Shown piece after piece: positions 23,286 to 31,446 of a DNA stretch of 40,051 bases (the first letter of the stretch is position 1; each line of letters opens with the position of its first letter). The stretch comes from Pseudomonadales bacterium (GTDB lineage Bacteria > Pseudomonadota > Gammaproteobacteria > Pseudomonadales > Azotimanducaceae). The stretch is from positions 1 to 40,051 of the forward strand of contig JANQOA010000086.1 of NCBI GenBank assembly GCA_028279305.1. The letters are read 5' to 3'. The notes beneath the pieces are model-generated. The model was given only the letters and a program-made list of their open reading frames with translations. It had not been told where the DNA came from and did no database searches. Made by a program: the position numbers and the translations under genes.

Positions 23286-25402
23286 ATCTCTACCCCCACG
23301 CTGAAGTAAACGGAACGTTCCTGGCCTTGCCGTACCACCTCCTGTAACAGGTACTGCCATGGTTTGAAGTACTCTTTGTCGGTCAGATTCACGACGTTCA
23401 GACGCAGGTTGAAGCGGTTGATCCGATAGTCGGCTTGCAGGTCAAAAACGGTATACGGGTCTGAGTAAAACACATTGGCGTCGGTAAGCGGGGCCTCATC
23501 CGCATAGGTCATGCCGATACCCACCCCCAGGCCGCGCAACACGCCCGCGCTGAACCGGTAGCGGCCGGCCAGCCGCGCGCTTCTGCGCGGCACCCGCGAC
23601 AGTTCATTGCCTGCGGGAAACAGTGTGCCGAATGATGCAATATCGGTCTGGTTGACCGCATCCACATAAGCGGCGCTGGCGAGCACGGAAATATCCGGGT
23701 TCGGTTCCCAGATCAGATCAAGTTCCGCGCCTTCGCTCTTCTGCCTGCCGTTCTGCACGGAACCAAAAAACGGGTCCGTCAGGTCGGTCTGGGGGATGTG
23801 GTCGCGTTCCAGTCTGAACAGCGCCAGGGTGCCTGACAGCGTGCCGCCTGCAAATTTGAGGCCCAGTTCGTAAGATTCCGACTCTTCCGGTACCGGCGGG
23901 CGGCTGTTCACCCCGGTAAAAAACGGTACCACCCGGGAACCCGTTGCGTACCCAGCAAAGATGGAGAGCGTGTCGGAAAGTTTGTAAGTTAAGCCGATGC
24001 GGGGATCAAACTCGGAATAGGTTTCATCCGCGCCGGTTCCGCCAAGTACTTCGTCCAGGCTGTAGCGCGAGTAGCGCCCGCTCAACAACAGCCGCCAGTT
24101 AGCCGCAATTGTGATGTGATCTTGGACGTAGACGGCGAGGGTCTGATACTCGTTCTCCACCATCTGATTGATGGCCGGAACAGTGCCGAAGTCCAGCGTA
24201 TTTGCCGGGCTGGCATAATCGAGCACACCGATGGGGGTAAAATCAAAGCCGCTGCCGGCCTCGTACTCGGTGTTGTCCCAGGTCACGCCAACAAGAAGGG
24301 CGTGCACCCCCCGGGCGCCCAGGTCCATATTGTATTGGAATGCGGCGTCCAGGGTGATCTCGTCTGTGTCGACCGGTAACCGGCCGCGGATAATTGGCGC
24401 AGATGTCCCTGCAATCGGGAAAAAGCTCAAAAACGGGAATGACGAAAACTCATCAAAGCGGTTTGCAAAGTAGCGTGCCTGCAGGGTCATTGATAAATCG
24501 TCACTCAGACTGTGATCCAGGCTGATGTGTAACGCTTTATTCTCGATTTCCGTGAACGGCGCATTGACTGCCCCGCTGAACTGGTCTGGCCGCACACCAG
24601 CGATGTCTGCAACCTGCGCAGGTAAGCCCGTGTATTCCAACTGCTCGATTTGATTGTAGAACCCTCTGACCAGCAGGCGGGTAGAAGCGGAGATGTCCCA
24701 GCCCGCAGACGGGTTGATGGTCCGCCGCTTCACTTCGACGGCGTCGATGGTATCGTCAGATTCATACCATTCACCGGCCAGGCGCAACAACAACGCGTCA
24801 CTGACGGGCTGATTCAGGTCAGCTTGGATTGCCCTGGTGGAATGGCTGCCGCCTTTGAGCACAAACTCGTAGTGACTGTCCGGTAAAGGGGATTTGGTAA
24901 CCAGGTTAATCAGGCCGCCGGTAGGTGCCCCGGTGCCGCCCCCGTATAACACCGAGTTTGCCCCTTTGGCGACTTCAATGCGCTCTACAACCGCGAGACT
25001 CGACGGGTCGATCACCGCGGTGTCACCGTAAGCGATCAGACCGTCCAGGTAGATTTCTGACTCCAGACCGCGGATAAAAGGATTAACCAGCACCTGTTCC
25101 TGATCCTGGCTCGCCACCACGGACGACACGTTTGTGAGTACGTCTGTCAGGGTTTGTGCATTCTGCTCTTCGATCAACGTGCTATTCAGGACCTGCACGG
25201 ATTGGGGCCAATCCGCCAGGTCGATGTCCGCTTTGATAACCGACGCGTTGTCGGCGGCGTAAGTCTGCAGCCGCTCACCCACGACCAGGATCTCCTCTTC
25301 TACCTGCTCATGCTGCCAGGAAGGTGCTTCCGCAAAAGCAACAATAGTTATGAGCCATGGCGTTGCCCAAAGGCTCCGCCCGGCGAATTTCCGAATTTTC
25401 AT
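23282..25402 (-). CDS. TonB-dependent siderophore-type receptor
   Basis: This is a 706-residue outer-membrane receptor. After a signal peptide of about 29 residues come the TonB-box-like EEEILVVGER and a plug with WPQSVQVLNSTLIEEQNAQTL-type sequence. Plug signatures follow: FIRGLESEIYLDGL, VERIEVAKGANSVLYGGG and GGLINLVTKSP. These fit the ferrichrome/pyoverdine receptor class (FhuA/FpvA-like). The barrel closes with VYFSVGVEI, so the last residue is not the usual Phe. The frame opens at GTG 25417; ATG 25402 starts a more typical signal peptide. Downstream it is coupled to the CopC-like/DJ-1 fusion, and upstream is a DUF2946-like gene. The cargo could be an Fe or Cu chelate. Confidence 0.9.
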   Translation of the reverse strand: MKIRKFAGRSLWATPWLITIVAFAEAPSWQHEQVEEEILVVGERLQTYAADNASVIKADIDLADWPQSVQVLNSTLIEEQNAQTLTDVLTNVSSVVASQDQEQVLVNPFIRGLESEIYLDGLIAYGDTAVIDPSSLAVVERIEVAKGANSVLYGGGTGAPTGGLINLVTKSPLPDSHYEFVLKGGSHSTRAIQADLNQPVSDALLLRLAGEWYESDDTIDAVEVKRRTINPSAGWDISASTRLLVRGFYNQIEQLEYTGLPAQVADIAGVRPDQFSGAVNAPFTEIENKALHISLDHSLSDDLSMTLQARYFANRFDEFSSFPFLSFFPIAGTSAPIIRGRLPVDTDEITLDAAFQYNMDLGARGVHALLVGVTWDNTEYEAGSGFDFTPIGVLDYASPANTLDFGTVPAINQMVENEYQTLAVYVQDHITIAANWRLLLSGRYSRYSLDEVLGGTGADETYSEFDPRIGLTYKLSDTLSIFAGYATGSRVVPFFTGVNSRPPVPEESESYELGLKFAGGTLSGTLALFRLERDHIPQTDLTDPFFGSVQNGRQKSEGAELDLIWEPNPDISVLASAAYVDAVNQTDIASFGTLFPAGNELSRVPRRSARLAGRYRFSAGVLRGLGVGIGMTYADEAPLTDANVFYSDPYTVFDLQADYRINRFNLRLNVVNLTDKEYFKPWQYLLQEVVRQGQERSVYFSVGVEI

Positions 25403-25481
25403 AATATCCACACACACTCATGGCGTACCGCAACAGGCGGCACGCCAGGCCTTAAACCCCGCATTGCGCGGGCCCTGATTT

Positions 25482-25847
25482 TTAAGCGGCAGTGGGAGCC
25501 GGCGGGGCGCGCGGCCGGTAGGCTGTGTAAGCGGTTGACGTATGGCGCGGGCCCGGCACTGGCAGAAGGACCTGCGCATCTGGGCCGCCGGTGAGGGTTG
25601 CGGCGGCGTCCGGAATATCGTTATCTGCGGATAAGCCCGACAGATCGCATTGCTTGTACGGTACGGATTCATCCGCATGATGGTGGGCGTGCCCGAACAG
25701 GGCATGCATCAGCTCCGTGGACATGCCGTCGGGGCACCATTTCAGATGCCAGCCGTCATCAACGCTCGCCGGCATGAACCCCGGCGGCACAACCACCTGC
25801 AGGGAAAGGCCTGCAAGGGCGAGGGTTATGAACAATCGTCTAGACAT
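25482..25847 (-). CDS. Small exported His/Cys protein, DUF2946-like
   Basis: This 121-residue protein has a signal peptide (MSRRLFITLALAGLSLQVVV...). A Cys/His stretch, W-C-P-D-G then HALFGHAHHHAD then QCDLS, resembles DUF2946 proteins often found beside TonB receptors and metal genes. The start at ATG 25847 follows GAGG; a GTG at 25859 in frame is less likely. The C-terminus is Pro/Ala-rich. It lies 79 bases before the receptor on the same strand and probably shares its transcript. Metal binding is suggested by CxxG and HxHHH only. The family assignment is tentative. Confidence 0.6.
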   Translation of the reverse strand: MSRRLFITLALAGLSLQVVVPPGFMPASVDDGWHLKWCPDGMSTELMHALFGHAHHHADESVPYKQCDLSGLSADNDIPDAAATLTGGPDAQVLLPVPGPRHTSTAYTAYRPRAPPAPTAA

Positions 25848-25888
25848 GTCGGACCTCACATTAGGTTAAACTGCAAACGAATGCCAGC

Positions 25889-26707
25889 ATGGAGAGTACA
25901 CGGATGGTTGAGGTTACCGGTTTGTATATATATCCCGTGAAAGGTGCCCGGCCGGTGGCGGTGGATTCGGTGACGGTCGATGGCTCCGGCTTGGCGGGAG
26001 ACCGGCAGTTTGCGGTTTTTCAGGACGGCAAGCGGTGTAACCTGAAACAACTGCCCGGACTAATGTTCCTGACCGCCCGTTGGCAGGGCACCGTATTGGA
26101 ACTGTTGTACCCCGAACACGAGCCGTTCTCCCTGCAGACAGACCAACCGGGTACTCCGGGAGTGGAGCAGTTCCGCGGCGCGGATACACCGACAGCGGAC
26201 ATGGGAGATCGGGCGGCCAACTGGTTGAGCAATGCTCTGGGTGAAAGCGTGCGGCTGTGCAGAATCGCCGCACCGGCGCCTTTTATCATTCCGCTGCCGG
26301 AATTCACCGCAGTGCACGGCAGGGAGCAGCAGCGCTTTGTTGACGCGGCGCCGGTAATGCTGGCCAATACAGCCTCCCTGGACGACTTGAATCAGCGGCT
26401 GCAGCAGCCGGTGGAAATGGACAGGTTCCGGCCTAACATTGTTATTTCGGGGTTGGCGGCTTACGCCGAAGATGAGTTGCAGACCTTCCCGTTTTCCCAG
26501 GTTGAGCTGGCCCGGGTTGCACCCTGCGAACGTTGCGCGGTGGTAACCATGGATCCGGTGAGTGCAGAGACCGGCAAAGAGCCCCTGGCCACGCTGGCGG
26601 CTTACCGGCGGCGTGAAAATCACTATGCCGGCGGGGTGATGTTCGGTTCCTATCTGTCGGTGGCGTCCCCGGGTGAACTGGCGGTGGGTGAGGTGATGAA
26701 GCAGTAG
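25889..26707 (+). CDS. MOSC domain-containing protein
   Basis: This 272-residue protein has a MOSC N-terminal beta-barrel (YIYPVKGARPVAVDSVTVDGSGLAGDR is the family start, residues 13-37). The MOSC domain follows, with MDRFRPNIVISGL and the cysteine-bearing PCERCAVVTMDP (about 211-222). This is the architecture of YcbX/mARC-like proteins, which bind molybdenum cofactor and reduce N-hydroxylated compounds with a redox partner. No ferredoxin domain is present. The start is ATG 25889, with an alternative in-frame ATG at 25904. It is divergent from the DUF2946-like gene and 18 bases upstream of the cyclophilin gene, likely in one operon. Confidence 0.9.
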   Translation: MESTRMVEVTGLYIYPVKGARPVAVDSVTVDGSGLAGDRQFAVFQDGKRCNLKQLPGLMFLTARWQGTVLELLYPEHEPFSLQTDQPGTPGVEQFRGADTPTADMGDRAANWLSNALGESVRLCRIAAPAPFIIPLPEFTAVHGREQQRFVDAAPVMLANTASLDDLNQRLQQPVEMDRFRPNIVISGLAAYAEDELQTFPFSQVELARVAPCERCAVVTMDPVSAETGKEPLATLAAYRRRENHYAGGVMFGSYLSVASPGELAVGEVMKQ

Positions 26708-26725
26708 CTTCGGGAAGGCAGACCA

Positions 26726-27283
26726 TTGACTGTTAAAGCCGTATTGGAAACCACGCTGGGTGATATTGAAGTTGAGTTGTGCGTGGATGAGGCACCCCGT
26801 TCAGCGGGCAGTTTTCTGCGCTTCCTCGACAGCGGACGTTACAACGGCGGCGGATTTAACCGGGTTGTGCGGCCCGATAACGACAACGGCGAACCCGCCA
26901 TAACCGTTATTCAGGGCGGCGTGCTGGACTTCGACAGCCTGACGGAAGAAGACCTGGTGCCCCACGAGACCACCGCACAGACCGGCATCAAACATGTTGA
27001 TGGGGTGCTGTCCCTGGCGCGCGGTAAACCCGGCAGCGGCAGCGGCGGCATGTTCTTTATCTGCATTGGCGCGCAGCCGGCACTGGACTACGGCGGCGCC
27101 CGCAACAAGGACGGTCAGGGTTTTGCGGCGTTCGGCCGGGTGGTGTCCGGCATGGATGTGGTGACGAAAATCAACGCCAATACCGAATGCCTTAAAGTTG
27201 ACGACCGGTATTTGTACAACCAGATCCTTGCCCAACCGGTCAGGATCAAAAACGCGTACCGCAAACAGAAGGGGAGCGCCTGA
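26726..27283 (+). CDS. Peptidyl-prolyl cis-trans isomerase, cyclophilin type
   Basis: This 185-residue cyclophilin has ETTLGDIEVEL at its start, APRSAGSFLRFLDSGRYNGGGFNRVV, and then VIQGG. The active-site stretch has SGSGGMFFICIGAQPALD, and AAFGRVVSGMDVV follows. No signal peptide is seen, so it is probably cytoplasmic. The start is TTG 26726 behind GGGAAGG; no ATG is available near the conserved start. Its stop and the ATG of the amidohydrolase share one base (TGATG), so the two are translationally coupled, an unusual pairing. Confidence 0.9.
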   Translation: MTVKAVLETTLGDIEVELCVDEAPRSAGSFLRFLDSGRYNGGGFNRVVRPDNDNGEPAITVIQGGVLDFDSLTEEDLVPHETTAQTGIKHVDGVLSLARGKPGSGSGGMFFICIGAQPALDYGGARNKDGQGFAAFGRVVSGMDVVTKINANTECLKVDDRYLYNQILAQPVRIKNAYRKQKGSA

Positions 27284-28926
27284 TGAGCCATCACCTGCAA
27301 TGTCCCGGCTGCGCGGCATGTGCGTTGTCTGCCTCCGCGCCGGATCCTTCTCTGCTGATCACCGCGGCTGACCGGCAGGCGGGTGCCGGCAACGAAATGG
27401 CCCGGCTGCTCACCGGGGGCGGTAAATCCGTGCCGGAACCGGGCGCCAGGCTGGATATCAAGCAAGGGCCCTACCGGCGGCTGGTGATCCGCGGAGCCAC
27501 CGTTATCGACGGCACCGGCGCGCCGCCGATTGGCCCGGTGGACATCGTGGTCGAACAGGACCGGATCGCGGAGGTGCGCACAGTTGGCCATCCGGGCCTG
27601 CCCATCAGCCCCGGCGCCCGGCCCGCCGCCGGTGAACATGAGCTGGACGCGGAAGGCATGTATGTGCTGCCGGGTTTTGTCGACGCCCATGCGCATATCG
27701 GTTTTCCGCAACAGGGCCGGCACGGTGCATTAGCGCCCGCGGACTACATTTACAAGTTGTGGCTCGCTCATGGGGTCACCACCATCCGTGAAGTGGGCAG
27801 CATGAACGGGCTGCAGTGGACCCTGGAACAGCGCGGGCAAAGTGCGGCGGGAGAAATTGCCGCGCCTGGCATCGAGGCTTACGCCTTATTCCCGCTGTCT
27901 GAATTTATTGCCCTCACCCCCGAGGAAGCCAGGGTATGGGTGGAAGAGGTGGCAGCCGCCGGCGCCTGCGGCATCAAGTTTCTCGCCACCCATCCGGATA
28001 CCATGAAAGCCGCGTTGGAAGCCGCTCAGGATGTGGGGTTGAGAACCTGCTGCCACCATTCGCAGATGTCGGTGGCGCGTATGAACGTGCTGCAAACCGC
28101 TGCCTGGGGTTTGAACAGCATGGAGCACTGGTACGGGCTGCCGGAAGCCCTGTTTGACGACCGCACGGTGCAGGATTATCCGGCCGCTTACAATTACCAG
28201 AACGAACAGGACCGTTTTGCCGAAGCCGGACGCCTGTGGCTGCAGGCGGCTGAACCCGGCAGCGTGCGCTGGCGTGAAGTGATGGAGCAGCTGCTGGAGC
28301 TGGATTTCACCATCGTGCCCACGTTCGGGATATATGAAGCGTCCCGGGACGAGATGCGGGCGCGCCGGCAGGACTGGCACGATGAATACACCTGGCCCAG
28401 TGTCTGGCAGTTTTATCAGCCCAACCGCAACGCCCACGGCTCGTTCTGGTTCTACTGGACCACCCGGCACGAAAACGACTGGCGCCGTAACTATCAGCGC
28501 TGGATGCAGTTCATCAACGAGTATAAAAACTGCGGCGGGCGCATCTGCGCCGGCAGTGACTCCGGCTTCATCTACAACCTGTACGGCTTCGGTTTTGTAC
28601 GCGAGCTGGAACTGCTCCAGGAGGCGGGCTTCCATCCGTTGGAAGCCATCCGCGCGGCTACCTTGAAGTCAGCGGAATTGTTAGGCCTGGACCATGAAGT
28701 GGGCACGGTGGAGCGGGGCAAGCGCGCGGATCTGGTGATTACCCCGGAAAATCCGCTGGAGAATACAAAATCCCTGTACGGCACCGGCGCCATTAAGCTC
28801 AACGATACAACCCGCCGGACAGAACGTGTGGGCGGAGTGCGCTGGACCCTTCGCGCCGGCATCATTCATGACGCCGCCCAGTTACTGGCTGACGTCAGGC
28901 AGATGGTGGCTGCGGCAGAAACTTAG
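27283..28926 (+). CDS. Amidohydrolase family protein (metal-dependent)
   Basis: This 547-residue protein belongs to the amidohydrolase superfamily. The strand-1 metal motif DAHAHI (H136, H138) is present. A lysine in GIKFLA (K232) may be carbamylated, histidines lie at 258-259 and in MEHW (H282), and SDSG supplies the final aspartate. An insert of about 100 aromatic-rich residues (about 310-415) is unusual. The N-terminal 65 residues precede the usual RLVIRGATVIDG start and carry C-P-G-C-A-A-C. The enzyme could be an imidazolonepropionase/prolidase-like hydrolase. It is coupled to the cyclophilin by a one-base overlap and converges with the DUF411 gene with 4 bases shared. Substrate unknown. 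Confidence 0.88.
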   Translation: MSHHLQCPGCAACALSASAPDPSLLITAADRQAGAGNEMARLLTGGGKSVPEPGARLDIKQGPYRRLVIRGATVIDGTGAPPIGPVDIVVEQDRIAEVRTVGHPGLPISPGARPAAGEHELDAEGMYVLPGFVDAHAHIGFPQQGRHGALAPADYIYKLWLAHGVTTIREVGSMNGLQWTLEQRGQSAAGEIAAPGIEAYALFPLSEFIALTPEEARVWVEEVAAAGACGIKFLATHPDTMKAALEAAQDVGLRTCCHHSQMSVARMNVLQTAAWGLNSMEHWYGLPEALFDDRTVQDYPAAYNYQNEQDRFAEAGRLWLQAAEPGSVRWREVMEQLLELDFTIVPTFGIYEASRDEMRARRQDWHDEYTWPSVWQFYQPNRNAHGSFWFYWTTRHENDWRRNYQRWMQFINEYKNCGGRICAGSDSGFIYNLYGFGFVRELELLQEAGFHPLEAIRAATLKSAELLGLDHEVGTVERGKRADLVITPENPLENTKSLYGTGAIKLNDTTRRTERVGGVRWTLRAGIIHDAAQLLADVRQMVAAAET

Positions 28927-29417
28927 TCGAACTGCTGCTGATAAGATTCCACCGCGGCGTATACCTCAACAGAGCCGTCTTTTTTCAGCAGCAGCACTTC
29001 GTACGGCATGAACTGATCTTTGTACTCCATCCCCGGGCTGCCCACCGGCATGGCGGGTACGGTGAGGCCCAGGGCATCCGCCGGCGGGCTTGCCAGGAAT
29101 TGTGTGATATAGCGCGCCGGCACATGCCCCTCAAAGACATAACCTTCCTGGCTCACCCCGGTATGGCAGGAGCCATAGCGCGCGGGCACTCCCAGTTTTC
29201 GTTTCAGGGCGCCGATCTCATCAGGATGATGGCCGGTGCTGCTAAAACCGTACTCCGCCAGGTGGTCCATCCATTTTGTGCAGCAGCCGCAGGTGGGGGT
29301 TTTGTAAACATCCAGATGCACGGCGGCTTTTTGTTTCCCGGCTTGGTCCGCGGCTGAAAAGCTGGTGATGCCGCATAACAGCAGCGCGGGGAGCCAGGTC
29401 CGCAACAATGTTTTCAT
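28923..29417 (-). CDS. DUF411 family periplasmic metal-binding protein (CopG-like)
   Basis: This 164-residue protein has a signal peptide (MKTLLRTWLPALLLCGITSFSA). It then has the DUF411 hallmark KTPTCGCCTKWMDHL, then VPARYGSCHTG and GHVPARYI. DUF411 proteins are linked with copper or mercury resistance loci and bind metal through CGCC. ATG 29417 follows GGAGAA. The leader has an inverted repeat at 29444-29454. It is transcribed alone. With the DUF2946-like gene and the CopC-like fusion, it gives this region a transition-metal theme. Confidence 0.88.
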   Translation of the reverse strand: MKTLLRTWLPALLLCGITSFSAADQAGKQKAAVHLDVYKTPTCGCCTKWMDHLAEYGFSSTGHHPDEIGALKRKLGVPARYGSCHTGVSQEGYVFEGHVPARYITQFLASPPADALGLTVPAMPVGSPGMEYKDQFMPYEVLLLKKDGSVEVYAAVESYQQQFD

Positions 29418-29443
29418 AACGTTCTCCGATTGCTCATACGTGC

Positions 29444-29454
29444 TTGTGTCACAA
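29444..29454. promoter_or_regulatory. Inverted repeat upstream of DUF411 gene
   Basis: TTGTG-T-CACAA is a perfect 5-bp inverted repeat in the 120-base gap 29418-29537, 27-37 bases from the DUF411 ATG. It is a candidate operator. It does not have the long dyad of CueR/MerR sites, so metal control is not shown. Confidence 0.35.
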
Positions 29455-29537
29455 AATTGATGCTAATCATAAATCGCCGGGGATGTCAGCGCCCAAGAAG
29501 CAGTCCTCAAATTCGGCAACCGGTTAGGGCTTCAACT

Positions 29538-29951
29538 TTATGCTTCAACTGCCTGTTTCAGAAGGGACGGATGGGATTTATCACTCAGCCAGGCCAACAG
29601 GCTGATCAGCGGCGCGGCGATCCGCATCGGGCCTGCGGCGGAGCAGTTGATGGACAGGGAGAGCCGGGTCCCGCGGCTGTCGCCTGTCAGGTCGTAGCGG
29701 TAGGTTGCGGTAAACGAGCCCTGGGTTGATGTCAGCACCAGGGTTTGCAGGGGAATACACGTATCGACCCTCGACTGACGCGTTTTGCCCCGGGCTTCGA
29801 ACAGCAGAATTGTACCCTGCTCGATCACACTCCCGTGTGCGGTTCTCAAGTTCTGCACGCCTCGCATCCACCCGCCCATCAGTTCCGGCACGGTCAAGTG
29901 GCGCCATACGTCTTCCAAACCGGCATGAATTGTTTCGGTCACTTTCCGCAT
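29538..29951 (-). CDS. SRPBCC (polyketide cyclase/START-like) family protein
   Basis: This 137-residue protein starts MRKVTETIHAGLEDVWRHLT, the usual first strand and helix of SRPBCC proteins. PELMGGWMRGVQNL, GTILLFEARGK and the closing long helix region follow (MRIAAPLISLLAWLS). The fold has a hydrophobic ligand pocket. The ATG follows GGAG about 9 bases upstream, and that GGAG is part of a 7-bp hairpin in the leader (29959-29982). It lies 77 bases downstream of the AraC regulator on the same strand and may be read with it. No specific function can be given. Confidence 0.78.
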   Translation of the reverse strand: MRKVTETIHAGLEDVWRHLTVPELMGGWMRGVQNLRTAHGSVIEQGTILLFEARGKTRQSRVDTCIPLQTLVLTSTQGSFTATYRYDLTGDSRGTRLSLSINCSAAGPMRIAAPLISLLAWLSDKSHPSLLKQAVEA

Positions 29952-29958
29952 CCGCGCA

Positions 29959-29982
29959 AACTCCGGTACTTAAGGCGGAGTT
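29959..29982 (-). promoter_or_regulatory. Leader hairpin covering the SRPBCC ribosome site
   Basis: On the plus strand, AACTCCG (29959-29965) pairs with CGGAGTT (29976-29982) around a 10-base loop. On the transcript the GGAG used as ribosome site for the gene at 29951 lies in the 3' arm. The stem could also act as a weak terminator for the AraC gene upstream, but there is no T-run. Confidence 0.45.
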
Positions 29983-30028
29983 AGTGTTGCAGGCGGGCGC
30001 CGCCCGGCGATTGTAAAAATCGGTACAG

Positions 30029-30880
30029 TCAGTCCAGAGGTGCAAAGACAACGTGTTCACCCTGATTGACGGCGGGGTAGTTACGCCGCCGCTGGGCCAG
30101 GTATTCGCTGGGAAACAAGCCGCTCAACTTGCGGAACTCCCGGTTGAAGTGGGGTTGATCATAAAAACCGTAGTCGTGGGCAAGCGCTGTCCAGTTGACG
30201 TCCTGCTGCGGGTCCACCGCATCCAGCAGCGCCAGCAGCCGGTGGATGCGGCACAACACTTTGGGTGAGACACCCACCGCCTGGCTGAACTTTCCGGTCA
30301 CGTAGCGGCTGCTGCGGCCCGACGCGGCGTACATGCTGTCCAGGCTGACAGCGCCGCGGGAATCTTCAATGGCGGAGTAACTCCGCCACAGCCAATCAGG
30401 CAGCGGCGCTGACGTGATGTTGCTCAGCAGGGTGTGTATTACCTGATGAGATTCAGCCGCAACCGCCGGTGTCAGATGGCGCTGCATGGCGGCAAGAAAA
30501 CCGGCGGTAAACACCTTTTCCGCGGGCAGAATTGTATCAACCAGGTTTGCCATATTGTGGCCGAAAAGCGCGTGGAAGCCCGGCGGCGTGAATTGCAGGC
30601 CAAGCACGTGGGTGCCGTCGGTGGGGCTATGGTAGTTGGGTGTGGTTTGCAGTCCCTCCACCCAGTGCCGGTAGGTACGCTGGTCACCGTCATGGGGTGA
30701 TTTTCCAAGCCGGTGCGGGGCGCCGAGATTGAATATCGCCACGATATAGCCGGTCGGCAGGATCTTTTCAGTGCTGTAGGGGATTCGGCCGCGGGCGTAG
30801 AACGTCCGCCGGATGTACTTTCGCAAGGCGGGTTCGGGCTCAAATGGACGGAATTCAAAGTCCTGCAAAGGTGTAGCCAT
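30029..30880 (-). CDS. AraC family transcriptional regulator
   Basis: This 283-residue protein has a C-terminal AraC/XylS double helix-turn-helix at about 175-270. The second helix motif is ALAHDYGFYDQPHFNREFRKLSGLFPSEYL, the standard GF-D-xHF-R-F pattern. The N-terminal half (residues 1-165) is a sensor of the DUF6597/cupin-like type, with IPYSTEKILPTGYIVAIFNLG and LGLQFTPPGFHALFG. It is divergent from the 73-residue orphan across 280 bases. Ligand and targets are unknown; the SRPBCC gene downstream is one candidate. Confidence 0.9.
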   Translation of the reverse strand: MATPLQDFEFRPFEPEPALRKYIRRTFYARGRIPYSTEKILPTGYIVAIFNLGAPHRLGKSPHDGDQRTYRHWVEGLQTTPNYHSPTDGTHVLGLQFTPPGFHALFGHNMANLVDTILPAEKVFTAGFLAAMQRHLTPAVAAESHQVIHTLLSNITSAPLPDWLWRSYSAIEDSRGAVSLDSMYAASGRSSRYVTGKFSQAVGVSPKVLCRIHRLLALLDAVDPQQDVNWTALAHDYGFYDQPHFNREFRKLSGLFPSEYLAQRRRNYPAVNQGEHVVFAPLD

Positions 30881-30983
30881 TGTTGTGCCCCTCTATCCAG
30901 CCGCTGTCCAGCCCTCGACCCAACCCTCTATCCCAGCGCTCCACGGCTGTGAACTGATTTTACCAGCAGTGTGCAGCGGACAA

Positions 30984-30998
30984 CCCGGCAATACCGGG
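30984..30998. other. Small hairpin in the 280-base gap 30881-31160
   Basis: CCCGG-CAATA-CCGGG is a 5-bp perfect hairpin. The gap also holds two near-copies of CCCTCTATCC about 35 bases apart (around 30890-30935). No open frame with a ribosome site is seen there. The AraC promoter must lie in this region but I cannot place it. Confidence 0.35.
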
Positions 30999-31101
30999 GG
31001 TTAAATGATGCCGCGGCGGCAACACTGCAGCGGCAGGTGTTGGCGGCGGCCCAACATACCAGGGCTGAAAGCCGGCCGGAGCACTGCCGGACACGTAACT
31101 T

Positions 31102-31127
31102 TGTGTTGGCACAGTTGTTGCTAACAA
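31102..31127. promoter_or_regulatory. Two adjacent inverted repeats upstream of the 73-residue orphan
   Basis: TGTG-TTGG-CACA (31102-31113) is followed directly by TTGTT-GCT-AACAA (31115-31127), both perfect. They lie 34-59 bases before the ATG at 31161 and are candidate operators for the orphan gene, perhaps bound by the AraC or winged-helix neighbour. Confidence 0.4.
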
Positions 31128-31160
31128 GTCGACACCCACAAACTGAACGGACATACTGAT

Positions 31161-31382
31161 ATGAACATTATAGACATTAACGAACCAGCACCTCTCAATG
31201 GTGAGAAGCTGCAATCCATCCGCGGTGGTAAAACCCTCGGGCGGATTTACATTACCAGGAACAAGGCAGGTGTTAAGGCTGAGATGACCCTGGAATTCGG
31301 CGGCCAGAAGATTACCTACATCCGCGGCAAGGGGCCGTACGAAGGTACCGGTTACTGGCGGGTCATCAAGAAAAGAAAATAA
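31161..31382 (+). CDS. Small basic hypothetical protein (73 residues)
   Basis: I do not recognise this family. The protein opens MNIIDINEPAPLNGEKLQSIRGG and then has alternating hydrophobic/polar residues suggesting four or five short beta-strands (LGRIYITRN, KAEMTLEF, QKITYIRG, YWRVIKK). It ends in a strongly basic tail, KKRK. There is no signal peptide and no cysteine. The upstream repeats at 31102-31127 and the lack of an overlapping better frame support a real gene, though the ribosome site is weak. It lies 64 bases before the winged-helix/STAND regulator on the same strand. It could be a nucleic-acid-binding or partner protein, but that is speculation. Confidence 0.55.
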   Translation: MNIIDINEPAPLNGEKLQSIRGGKTLGRIYITRNKAGVKAEMTLEFGGQKITYIRGKGPYEGTGYWRVIKKRK

Positions 31383-31446
31383 GCGCTGGTTTCCGGGCCG
31401 GGAAGCTCCCTTCCAGATCGGGTCCATTATCCATAACATTGCGGGC

